NCBI GenBank assembly: GCA_027858915.1
Contig: JAQIBT010000012.1
Coordinates: 1 to 64,000 of the forward strand
DNA: 64,000 nucleotides
Source: Salinisphaera sp.
GTDB taxonomy: Bacteria > Pseudomonadota > Gammaproteobacteria > Nevskiales > Salinisphaeraceae
Reading direction: 5' to 3'
Below the pieces are notes generated by a model. The model saw only the letters and a list, made by a program, of their open reading frames with translations. It did no database searches and was not told the origin of the DNA. A program made the translations under genes and the position numbers. Below, piece after piece: positions 1 through 7,739 of the stretch. The first letter of the stretch is position 1; every line of letters starts with the position of its first letter.

Positions 1-84
1 TTTGGCGCATCGCCGTTGAAACAGGCAGCGTTGCGCGCAGGACTGGCGCGCATGGCGGGTCGTTTCAGGCCGATAGACGGATAG
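1..84 (+). CDS. possible 3' end of an upstream gene (partial)
   Basis: Frame 1 is open from the window edge to a TAG at 82-84, giving 27 residues rich in Ala, Arg and Leu and ending FRPIDG. The composition would suit the C-terminus of a polysaccharide-cluster protein, but the piece is too short to recognise. From 85 to 261 I see no gene; the interval probably holds the leader of the next gene. Confidence 0.3.
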   Translation, partial: FGASPLKQAALRAGLARMAGRFRPIDG

Positions 85-261
85 CCAAACTACGATGACC
101 TGCCCAGCGAGCGGCGCGCTAGCGCGCAGGAAACAGCCGTACGATGCGATGACACGGTCTGACAAGGTCATAACGTATTTCAGAAAATCAGACATTAACG
201 GCATGTTTCATGAGGGAGAGCCCAGGCTGCTGGCATGCCACAAAGAGGATAGTCACCGGCA

Positions 262-1218
262 ATGCGCGTTCTGAGCCATTACAAGCATTGGAAACAGACC
301 ACTTACAGACGCCGGGACTGGAACATCGGTTTCGTGGCATTCGATGAGCAGACTATTTGCAAACCGCTGCAGATTGCCTGGCTGGCGCACGACTACAGCG
401 ACGGTTGGTTTGCCGATCCGTTCATCGTGCGCGACGACGGCGACCGGCTCGACGTACTGGTCGAGCATTTTGTCTATGCCGAGGACAACGGGCATATCGC
501 GCGGCTGGTGGTTCGTCGCGCGGGCGACCGTTATCTACTCGAAGATATGGCACCGGTCATACAAGACGGAACGCACTTCTCATTTCCGAATATCCATCGA
601 AGTCGCCAAGGCGGCGACAGACTATTTATCTATCCGGAAAACGCGCAGAGCGGCAAGCTGGAAATCTATGCCTATGACCTGGAGACCGGCCGCGCTGAGC
701 GAGCGGGACTGTTGCAGGACGCGCCACTGGTGGATGCGGTGATCACGCAGGCGTTCGGGCGGCCACGTCTGTTTGCGACGCATGAGGAGCGCGACCCAAG
801 CGGCCGCACGCTCGAAATATTTGTATCCGAGAGCGATGACTGGCGCGGACCCTATGCCAGCGAGAGCGAGCATGTCTTCAGCGACCGAGTGGCGCGTGGG
901 GCAGGGCAGTTTTTCTCGATGAACGGCCGGCTGATTCGCGCGGCGCAGGACAACAATGGGATCTACGGCGGCGGACTGGTGTTCTTCGATACGCACTACG
1001 ACGGCCGTCGTTTCTCGTTTACGGAAATTGCTCGTCATGTGCCGCGCGATGCGCGCTATAACCTGGCGCTGCATACCTTTAACGTCCATGGCTCGATCGC
1101 AGCGGTCGACGGCCGCGGCTATGCCCATCCGCTGCGGCGCGCCGAGCATCGGCTCAAGCAGCGGCTTGGCAAGACCAAACGCGTCGGTAGCCCGCACGCA
1201 TCAACGACTGTCTCATGA
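262..1218 (+). CDS. five-bladed beta-propeller-like protein of polysaccharide clusters (GINT1 N-terminal domain type)
   Basis: 318 residues. The motif GWFADPFIV (about residues 48-56), followed by HFSFPNI (105-111) and YPENAQSG (124-131), is characteristic of the domain found at the N-terminus of glucosamine inositolphosphorylceramide transferases and as stand-alone proteins in bacterial exopolysaccharide and O-antigen clusters, where it is thought to be a sugar-binding or transferase-associated propeller. There is no signal peptide or membrane helix, so it is probably cytoplasmic. The ATG at 262 has a GAGGA about 13 bases upstream. The stop overlaps the start of the next glycosyltransferase (ATGA at 1215-1218), so the two are translationally coupled. 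The exact biochemical role is not established. Confidence 0.7.
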   Translation: MRVLSHYKHWKQTTYRRRDWNIGFVAFDEQTICKPLQIAWLAHDYSDGWFADPFIVRDDGDRLDVLVEHFVYAEDNGHIARLVVRRAGDRYLLEDMAPVIQDGTHFSFPNIHRSRQGGDRLFIYPENAQSGKLEIYAYDLETGRAERAGLLQDAPLVDAVITQAFGRPRLFATHEERDPSGRTLEIFVSESDDWRGPYASESEHVFSDRVARGAGQFFSMNGRLIRAAQDNNGIYGGGLVFFDTHYDGRRFSFTEIARHVPRDARYNLALHTFNVHGSIAAVDGRGYAHPLRRAEHRLKQRLGKTKRVGSPHASTTVS

Positions 1219-2459
1219 CGCCTGCAGACCGGCCCATGCGACGTATCGCGTTCTATCTGCCTGCGCTCGCGGCGGGGGGCATGGAGCGCGTCACGCTCGT
1301 GCTGGCCGAGGCGCTCGCAGCCCGTGGGTATGCCGTGGATATCGTGCTTGAGTACGGCACCGGCGGCTATCTCGATCGTGTGCCGCCGACCGTGGGCCGG
1401 GTGGTTCTGAGCCGGGGGCCGAAATGGCCGTCTTATCTTGCCCTGATCAGGGCCTGGCCGCGGGAGGGTCTGGCGCAGCTTGGGCGGATGGTCTGGGCCG
1501 GCGACAACTACGTGCCGCTGCGGCGGCTGGCGGCCTTGGTCGACTACATGGAGAACACGCGTCCGGCGGTAATTTTTGCCGCGCACGGGCGTATTCCGCA
1601 TCTGGCGCTCTGGGCACGCCGGCTTGCCCGTGTTTCGCCGCGCGTGGCCATCATCGAACACAGCACCTATTCGCCGTGGCTGGACACGTTCACACACGAT
1701 CGGCGTACCGACGCGTTGCTGCACTACCTGCTGTCGTTGATGCGACGGCTGTATCCCACGGCAGACGCGATTGTCGGCGTTTCGGACGGCGTCTCGGATG
1801 ATCTGGCAGCGGTGGCGGACATCCCTCGCAGCCGCATCACCACCATCTACAACCCTGTGGTGACGCCAGATATCGAACATCTTGCCGCCCAGCCGGTCGA
1901 TCATCCCTGGTTTGCAGCCGGCCAGCCGCCGGTCGTGCTGGCCGTGGGAAGACTGGTCGAGGAAAAGGATTTCAAGACGCTTGTCGAGGCGTTTGCGCGA
2001 ATGCGTGGCAAGGGGGTATTGGCACGCCTCGTCCTGCTGGGTGACGGCGAGGAAAGAGCACGATTGCTAGAGCGAGCGCAGGAACTGGGCATCGCAGAAG
2101 ATCTCGACATGCCTGGCTGGGTGGACAATCCGTATGCCTATATGGCGCGCGCAGGCGTCTTTGTGCTCTCCTCGCTATTCGAGGGGTTGCCGGTGGCGTT
2201 GATCGAAGCGCTGGCTTGCGGCTGTCCAGTCGCTGCGACCGATTGCCCGAGTGGCCCACGTGAGATTCTCGACCATGGCGCATACGGTCCGTTGGCGCCG
2301 GTTGGCGATGCCGGCGCGCTGGGAAAGGCCATGGAACAGGTGCTGACGTCGCCGTTGCCGCGCGCGCAATTGACGGCGCGCGGCGCGTATTTCAGCGTCG
2401 ATCGGGCTGCCGATTCCTATCAGGCGCTGATCGACCGGCTTATTGGCAACGATAGCTGA
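1215..2459 (+). CDS. glycosyltransferase family 4 (GT-B)
   Basis: 414 residues with the GT-B retaining glycosyltransferase layout: an N-terminal acceptor domain starting IAFYLPALAAGGMERV (11-26) and a C-terminal nucleotide-sugar domain with VGRLVEEKDF (244-253) and the E-x7-E signature at Glu323/Glu331. It transfers a sugar from a nucleotide donor onto a growing surface glycan at the inner face of the membrane; donor and linkage cannot be told. It overlaps the preceding gene by four bases, and the next GT4 starts two bases after its stop, so the three form one operon. It is clearly paralogous to the next gene: both carry TTIYNPVV, HPWF and PGWVDNPYAYM at matching positions. Confidence 0.85.
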   Translation: MTPADRPMRRIAFYLPALAAGGMERVTLVLAEALAARGYAVDIVLEYGTGGYLDRVPPTVGRVVLSRGPKWPSYLALIRAWPREGLAQLGRMVWAGDNYVPLRRLAALVDYMENTRPAVIFAAHGRIPHLALWARRLARVSPRVAIIEHSTYSPWLDTFTHDRRTDALLHYLLSLMRRLYPTADAIVGVSDGVSDDLAAVADIPRSRITTIYNPVVTPDIEHLAAQPVDHPWFAAGQPPVVLAVGRLVEEKDFKTLVEAFARMRGKGVLARLVLLGDGEERARLLERAQELGIAEDLDMPGWVDNPYAYMARAGVFVLSSLFEGLPVALIEALACGCPVAATDCPSGPREILDHGAYGPLAPVGDAGALGKAMEQVLTSPLPRAQLTARGAYFSVDRAADSYQALIDRLIGNDS

Positions 2460-2461
2460 CG

Positions 2462-3706
2462 ATGGAATCAGGCACGAACCGGCCGTTGGCGCGAAAGATT
2501 GCCGTCTATGTACCGACGTTGGCTGGCGGCGGCGCCGAGACGTCGATGTTGCGGCTTTGCGAGGCATTGATGGCTCGCGGCTATGCCGTGGAACTGGTCG
2601 TCAACCGGAAGACCGGCGCCAGTGCAGACCGGATACCGCAAGGGCTGCGTGTCGTCGAGCTCAGCAGGCAAGGCAAACTGCTGGCCCGGTTGACAGCCTG
2701 GCGTGCCTACCCCGAGGACTGGCGTTTCCTGCTGCGCCCGGTGGTGTTCACTCGTCGACCCGTCATGACCTTGCCGTATCTTTCCGCGCTGGCCGATTAT
2801 CTCAGAGACAACCGGCCGGCCGTACTGATCTCGGCGATGTTCTATGCCAACCTGCTGGCCCTGTGGGCGCGCGGACTGGCGAAAGTCGATACCCGGCTGG
2901 TGGTGAGCGAACACACGACGGTGTCGAAATATGTGGAAGATCGCGGCCCTCGTGCAATCAAGCGCGGTCGCTGGCGTTATCTGCCGTCGTTGCTTGCGCG
3001 CGTCTATGCGCGCGCGGATGCCATCGTGACGGTATCGGATGGCGTCGCCGCCGATCTCGCTGCCCTGACCGGTTTGTCTGGCGGCCGGTTTACGACCATC
3101 TACAACCCGGTGGTCTGGCCCGGCCTCGTCCAGGCAGCGAGCCAGCCGGTGTCTCATCCCTGGTTTGTCGACGGCGAGCCTGCGGTCATTCTGGCGGCCG
3201 GACGGCTGGATTCGTCGAAGGACTATCCGACGTTGCTCGATGCGTTCGCGCGCATGCAAGCCAATCGTCGCTTGCGGCTGATAATCCTGGGCGAAGGGCA
3301 GCAGCGGGCTCTGCTCGAAAAACGAATCCACGAGCTGGGACTGGCTCACGACGTCCAGCTGCCCGGCTGGGTCGATAACCCGTACGCCTATATGCGGCAA
3401 GCGCGGTTATTCGTGCTGTCCTCGCGCTGGGAAGGCTTGGGCAACGTGTTGATCGAAGCGATGGCCTGTGGCTGCCCGGTGGTTTCTACCGACTGCGAGC
3501 ATGGCCCGCGTGAAATCCTCGATAACGGGCGTTACGGCAGGCTCGTCCCTGTGGGAGACGCCGTAGCGCTCGCCGCTGGCATTGAGCAGAGCCTCGAAAG
3601 CCCGGACAGCGCCGACCACTTACGACGACGCGCCGACGATTTTTCCGTGCAGCAGGCAGGTGACCGGTATGCGGCGCTTATTCGGGCCCTAATCGACCGG
3701 CGGTGA
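2462..3706 (+). CDS. glycosyltransferase family 4 (GT-B), paralogue of the preceding gene
   Basis: 414 residues. The glycine-rich N-terminal segment (AGGGAET, 21-27), AAGRLDSSKDYPTLLDAF (245-262) and E-x7-E (Glu324/Glu332) mark GT4. Equal length and many shared blocks with the preceding gene indicate tandem duplication, probably giving two transferases that add successive similar sugars to the same glycan. Two bases separate it from the upstream stop. Its last 18 bases overlap the 3' end of the convergent GT2 gene, an unusual antisense overlap of coding ends. Confidence 0.85.
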   Translation: MESGTNRPLARKIAVYVPTLAGGGAETSMLRLCEALMARGYAVELVVNRKTGASADRIPQGLRVVELSRQGKLLARLTAWRAYPEDWRFLLRPVVFTRRPVMTLPYLSALADYLRDNRPAVLISAMFYANLLALWARGLAKVDTRLVVSEHTTVSKYVEDRGPRAIKRGRWRYLPSLLARVYARADAIVTVSDGVAADLAALTGLSGGRFTTIYNPVVWPGLVQAASQPVSHPWFVDGEPAVILAAGRLDSSKDYPTLLDAFARMQANRRLRLIILGEGQQRALLEKRIHELGLAHDVQLPGWVDNPYAYMRQARLFVLSSRWEGLGNVLIEAMACGCPVVSTDCEHGPREILDNGRYGRLVPVGDAVALAAGIEQSLESPDSADHLRRRADDFSVQQAGDRYAALIRALIDRR

Positions 3707-4504
3707 TTCCAACGGTGAATAGCGCGGCAGCGCCCGGATCTGCAGGTCGATCAGATCCTGAGCCGCACGACGCGTGCGACCCACCCGCATGGGGTTCTTG
3801 AAGTTATAGACGTAGATCAGATCTTCGATATATCGGATGTGTTCAGCACCGGCCATTTCCAGCATGGGCAGCATGGTGGCGACATCGCCAGCGGTCGGCA
3901 AATAATGGCCGTTGTTGTCGCACAGATGCGAAAGCTCGATACGATCCCAAAGGAATCGTCGCCACGTACGCAGATGTGAAGCCAGGAACGGGTAATAGCG
4001 AAACAGATTGTGTTCGGCCACCGCGTCCGGGTAGGCGTGAATCCAGCCGCGCTTGATCTTGAGGCCAAGTTTTTCCAGCGGCTTGCCACGCCATAGCTGA
4101 AAGCTACCGTAGGTCAGCCACACGTTTGGATCGCGGTAAACCTCTGCGATCTGGTCGAATACATCGGGATGCGGCAGCCAGTCGTCGCCGTCGACCACAA
4201 CAAATACGTCCCACGGACTGCCGGCGAGCGCCCTTGTTGCCTCGATATGATTGGCCGTGGTGCTGTCCAGACGCGTTTCGTTGCGCCAGCCGATGAAGCG
4301 TTCGTCGTTCGCAATTCGCTCTCGGGCGATCTCCCAGGTGCGGTCGGTCGACCCGTCATCGACCACCGCACAGCGGAAATGCGGATACCGCTGGGCTGCA
4401 ATCGAGTCCAGACTGCGTGTAATCCAGTCTTCTGCGTTCCAGACCGCACACAGCACGCAGATTGAGACTGGCGCCCGTGTTGCAGAAGTTGAAGGTTTTT
4501 CCAT
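3689..4504 (-). CDS. glycosyltransferase family 2 (GT-A)
   Basis: 271 residues with the GT-A fold marks of family 2: an N-terminal strand SICVLCAVWNAEDWI (14-28), the nucleotide-binding VVDDGSTD (47-54) and the metal-binding VVDGDDWL (103-110). No membrane helix is visible, so it is a peripheral cytoplasmic enzyme adding a sugar to a surface polysaccharide. It is transcribed on the minus strand with the deacetylase and GT4 upstream of it, which suggests a second transcription unit of the same cluster. The C-terminus overlaps the 3' end of the opposite-strand GT4 by 18 bases. Donor and acceptor are unknown. Confidence 0.8.
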   Translation of the reverse strand: MEKPSTSATRAPVSICVLCAVWNAEDWITRSLDSIAAQRYPHFRCAVVDDGSTDRTWEIARERIANDERFIGWRNETRLDSTTANHIEATRALAGSPWDVFVVVDGDDWLPHPDVFDQIAEVYRDPNVWLTYGSFQLWRGKPLEKLGLKIKRGWIHAYPDAVAEHNLFRYYPFLASHLRTWRRFLWDRIELSHLCDNNGHYLPTAGDVATMLPMLEMAGAEHIRYIEDLIYVYNFKNPMRVGRTRRAAQDLIDLQIRALPRYSPLESPPVD

Positions 4505-4607
4505 AGCACCAATAATTTACGTTAATAGTTAGAAAGACAGCGGACCAGGGCCGGTCGCAGCGTAGCGATCACAGGCGCAAAAGAACAGGCACTGGGCACG
4601 ACGGCCG

Positions 4608-5483
4608 TCAGACAATCTGGGATTGACTCCGCTTGCGAGCGCGCCGATGCATTCGCCGTACTTCACCGCTCAGGTCGATCCGGGGAAGATCCATTTTTGA
4701 GTAAAACGGTGTCCGGCTGCGCCAATTGGCGTGTTCGGTGATGTAAGCGCGGGTATAGCCTGCCACCGACGCCGCACGGCGAACCCGCCAGTTGGTGTCA
4801 CCAAAAGGATAAGCCAGGGTAGTGACCGCGTGGCCCAGCCAGGTTTCAAGTTCTTCCCGCGCTCCCTGCAACTCTCGGCGAAGCTCGACTTCGCTGCAGA
4901 ATCGCAGATCGGGATGACTGCGCGTATGCGCGCCGACGGTGATCAAGGGATGTTCATCAAGAACCCGCAGCTGTTCTCGGCTCAGGTAATCAGCCGTCAG
5001 CTCTGAGCAGTCTATTCGGTAATCCGAAAGGATTGCGGTCTGCCGGACGGCAAGCGCTTCGCTGCCGAGCGTTTTCAAGGCAGCACGCAGCCGTTCGTAG
5101 ACGTCCTGTGCATCCGTCGCGCCTCGCGTGATGTCGACGACAGATGGCCTGAACCAGTTGTCATCGCGTGCTACGAACGCCGCGACTCTTGCCAGCAGTG
5201 GATGTGTGCGATTGATGAAGCCGGTCGTGATGAACACAGTGGCGCGACGCTGGTGTCTTTCGAGAATCGGTAGGGCGGTTGTCAGATTGTCCGCATAGCC
5301 ATCGTCGAAGGTGATCGCGTCCGTCTTACGGCTTTTTGCCACGAACATCTCGAAATCCTCGGGATGCACATGGGTTATTCGATCTGGGCTGATCGCCGGG
5401 GCAGACAGCGGATCGGCGATGCCGTGCGCGAAGTAGCCGCCGTCGCGTGTGAGCTGCTTGAGCAATTTCTTTTTCAGTTTCAT
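4608..5483 (-). CDS. polysaccharide deacetylase (NodB-like, carbohydrate esterase 4)
   Basis: 291 residues. The NodB motifs are present in order: TFDDGYADN with Asp60/Asp61 (catalytic base and metal ligand), HTRSH with His186/His190 (the other zinc ligands), and LAYPFGD (223-229). Such enzymes remove N- or O-acetyl groups from glycans. No clear signal peptide is visible; the N-terminus is lysine-rich (MKLKKKLLKQ), so it may act in the cytoplasm on a lipid-linked precursor. It lies 103 bp upstream of the GT2 gene and 129 bp downstream of a GT4 on the same strand, placing it in the polysaccharide modification unit. Confidence 0.82.
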   Translation of the reverse strand: MKLKKKLLKQLTRDGGYFAHGIADPLSAPAISPDRITHVHPEDFEMFVAKSRKTDAITFDDGYADNLTTALPILERHQRRATVFITTGFINRTHPLLARVAAFVARDDNWFRPSVVDITRGATDAQDVYERLRAALKTLGSEALAVRQTAILSDYRIDCSELTADYLSREQLRVLDEHPLITVGAHTRSHPDLRFCSEVELRRELQGAREELETWLGHAVTTLAYPFGDTNWRVRRAASVAGYTRAYITEHANWRSRTPFYSKMDLPRIDLSGEVRRMHRRARKRSQSQIV

Positions 5484-5612
5484 GCAATGCGCAATCTGGT
5501 CGATAAAAGCGCCGGTCTACAGTCGTCTGCCGGTTCCGGCGCGTGAGAAGTTCTCTTGTCTTGACAACCTGTCGCGATGGCGCGCCCTGTCAGGAACACG
5601 CGGGCCGGAGAG

Positions 5613-6848
5613 CTAAGCGCGTCGCTCGATTACATCATGAATGAGCGTCATGTATTGCGTGACGCTGGCCTCGATGGAAAACGAGCGGCCGCGCGCGATC
5701 AATGCCTGGCGATCCCACGTGCTTAACAACGATCGTTCGAGGGCGCTGGCTAGCGCATTCACGTCGCCCAGCGGAACCAGCTGCCCATAACGTCCGTAAT
5801 CTAGGATCTCTCTCGGACCGTGCGGACAATCGTAAGCTACCGCGGCACAACCACAGGCTAATGCCTCGATCAGCACGATCGAGAGGCCTTCGGTGTGCGA
5901 CGTCAGAACGAACGAGTCGGCATGGCACAGATAATCAGAGGGCTCGGCAACCCAACCTACCAGGTCAACGTCGTCGGACAGTTCGTAGTCGCTGATCAAT
6001 TTTTCTATGGTTTTCCGTTCAGAACCTTCGCCGAGTATGATCAGTCGCGCGCGACGCCTTGCGTGCAGAATGGATAGCGCCTCAATCAGCTCCGGATAGT
6101 TCTTTTCCGGGCTTAGCCGACCAACGGCGACGAGCACGGGAATCTGCTCATCGTCTTTCAGCCAGGAGTGGGGTGGCGGAGAGCGCAAAAATGCCTGTGA
6201 CGTGTCGATTACTGGGTTGTAAATGGTACGTATTTTTTCTGGAGGGAGGCCGAGCGTATCGACGAGATCGCTTGTAATTCCGTGAGATACGGTGATCAGG
6301 AAATCGGCCGCAGTATAGACCTGGTTGCAGTAATCGATGAAGTGGCGCCATTTCGCCGGGCGTTTGGCGTTCGCCAGACGTTCGGCACAATGATGAAAAT
6401 AAGCACTGTGAAAAATACAGACGACGGCGGTGGACCGCATGCAAACGTCCCGCGCGGACACTGCCGTGAGTGCGAGCTGCCAGAGATTTGAAAGTACCAG
6501 GACCGGCTTCCGTCTCTTGATATATTGCGAAAGACTCGGAAGATAGCGGAGTTTGTCGAGCTGTTTATGGCTGACAAATACGGAGCGCGCCAAGCGCTGA
6601 AAGTTGCCGGACGCGGCCCTGAGCATGTAAAACCGCGCCCACTCCTGGCTCGACTGAACCAGGCTCTCGATATGCACCGCTGCGGGTACCCGTGTTCTGT
6701 ACTCACCGGCGGGATCATTGACTACCAGGTCGACCGCATAGCCTTTATCGAGAAGGCCGTTAATTATATGGAGTACGACCTGCGTCGCGCCGCCGCCACG
6801 CAGATGTTCATGATAAACAGCGATGCGCGGTGGATTATCGACGTTCAA
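5613..6848 (-). CDS. glycosyltransferase family 4 (GT-B)
   Basis: 411 residues. The N-terminal domain opens IAVYHEHLRGGGATQVV (9-25); the donor domain has AVGRLSPEKNYPELIEAL (241-258), GEGSERK and the E-x7-E pair at Glu320/Glu328. It resembles the two GT4 enzymes on the opposite strand (shared TIYNPVI and GPREILDYGRYG blocks), so it is a third paralogue of the same cluster. It is the first gene of the minus-strand unit GT4-deacetylase-GT2. The 138 bp between it and the divergent sulfotransferase should hold both promoters. Confidence 0.85.
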   Translation of the reverse strand: MNVDNPPRIAVYHEHLRGGGATQVVLHIINGLLDKGYAVDLVVNDPAGEYRTRVPAAVHIESLVQSSQEWARFYMLRAASGNFQRLARSVFVSHKQLDKLRYLPSLSQYIKRRKPVLVLSNLWQLALTAVSARDVCMRSTAVVCIFHSAYFHHCAERLANAKRPAKWRHFIDYCNQVYTAADFLITVSHGITSDLVDTLGLPPEKIRTIYNPVIDTSQAFLRSPPPHSWLKDDEQIPVLVAVGRLSPEKNYPELIEALSILHARRRARLIILGEGSERKTIEKLISDYELSDDVDLVGWVAEPSDYLCHADSFVLTSHTEGLSIVLIEALACGCAAVAYDCPHGPREILDYGRYGQLVPLGDVNALASALERSLLSTWDRQALIARGRSFSIEASVTQYMTLIHDVIERRA

Positions 6849-6986
6849 ACGGCACTCAGATCGGTCATCAAGTGGCGTAATGGTACAACGACTCTTGAGA
6901 CCGGCGCGCGCTCAGCCAATGTGTGGCAGGTCGCTTAATGCAGCGTCTTACGACCTGGATATCACTATTTTGGGAATGATTCATCC

Positions 6987-7709
6987 GTGCTAGACAGGCG
7001 CGCGCTATCGATTGCAGAACAAACACGGCTGCACGCACTCTGGTGGCAGCAGCGGATTCTGCATCCGAAAACCCACAAGCGCTATCAGAAACGCCGTCTA
7101 CAGCGCGCGGGCAGCGACTATTCCTATGCGCCGTTCGATCAACGCCGAACGATTTTCGTCCATATTCCCAAGTGCGCGGGCGTGTCGGTCTGTCGTGCGC
7201 TATTTGGCAACCTCGCCGGCGGTCATACGCCGCTTGCCGAGTACTGTGCGGTTTTCGAGCCGCGCGCACTGCAGACCTATTTCAAGTTCACAATTGTCCG
7301 CAACCCTTGGGATCGCGTCCTGTCCGCCTATTCTTTTCTCAAGAAAGGCGGAATGGACATAGCCGATCAGGAGTGGGCCGCGTCAGAGCTCGCTGGGTAC
7401 GATAGCTTCGAGCAGTTTGTTGAGCAATGGCTGACGCGCGACAGCCGCTGGCGCGGAGAGCACTTCTATCCTCAGACCTATTTCATCGACCCGGGTCGTT
7501 ATCCGATAGCGCTGGACTTCATCGGTCACTTCGAAACGCTGGAAGCCGACTTTCGCTATATCGCAGAGCGCATGGCACTGAGCACAAGGCTTGACCGCCT
7601 CAACGACAGTGGGCACCGCAATTATCGCGACTATTACTCGCCCCGTACCCGCGATATTGTGGCGAGGGTTTATGCTGAAGATATTCAGCGGTTTGGTTAC
7701 GAGTACTGA
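6987..7709 (+). CDS. sulfotransferase family 2-like protein
   Basis: 240 residues. The PAPS-binding elements are visible: the 5'-phosphosulfate loop FVHIPKCAG (57-65) and the 3'-phosphate motif TIVRNPWDRVLSAY (102-115). These match carbohydrate sulfotransferases, which move sulfate from PAPS to a sugar hydroxyl. In this context it probably sulfates the surface polysaccharide made by the neighbouring glycosyltransferases; that is inference. The start is a GTG at 6987 in the divergent promoter gap. The glnE start lies about 30 bp beyond its stop. Confidence 0.8.
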   Translation: MLDRRALSIAEQTRLHALWWQQRILHPKTHKRYQKRRLQRAGSDYSYAPFDQRRTIFVHIPKCAGVSVCRALFGNLAGGHTPLAEYCAVFEPRALQTYFKFTIVRNPWDRVLSAYSFLKKGGMDIADQEWAASELAGYDSFEQFVEQWLTRDSRWRGEHFYPQTYFIDPGRYPIALDFIGHFETLEADFRYIAERMALSTRLDRLNDSGHRNYRDYYSPRTRDIVARVYAEDIQRFGYEY

Positions 7710-7739
7710 TTTTGCAATTGCTGGTTGACGCGACAAGCC

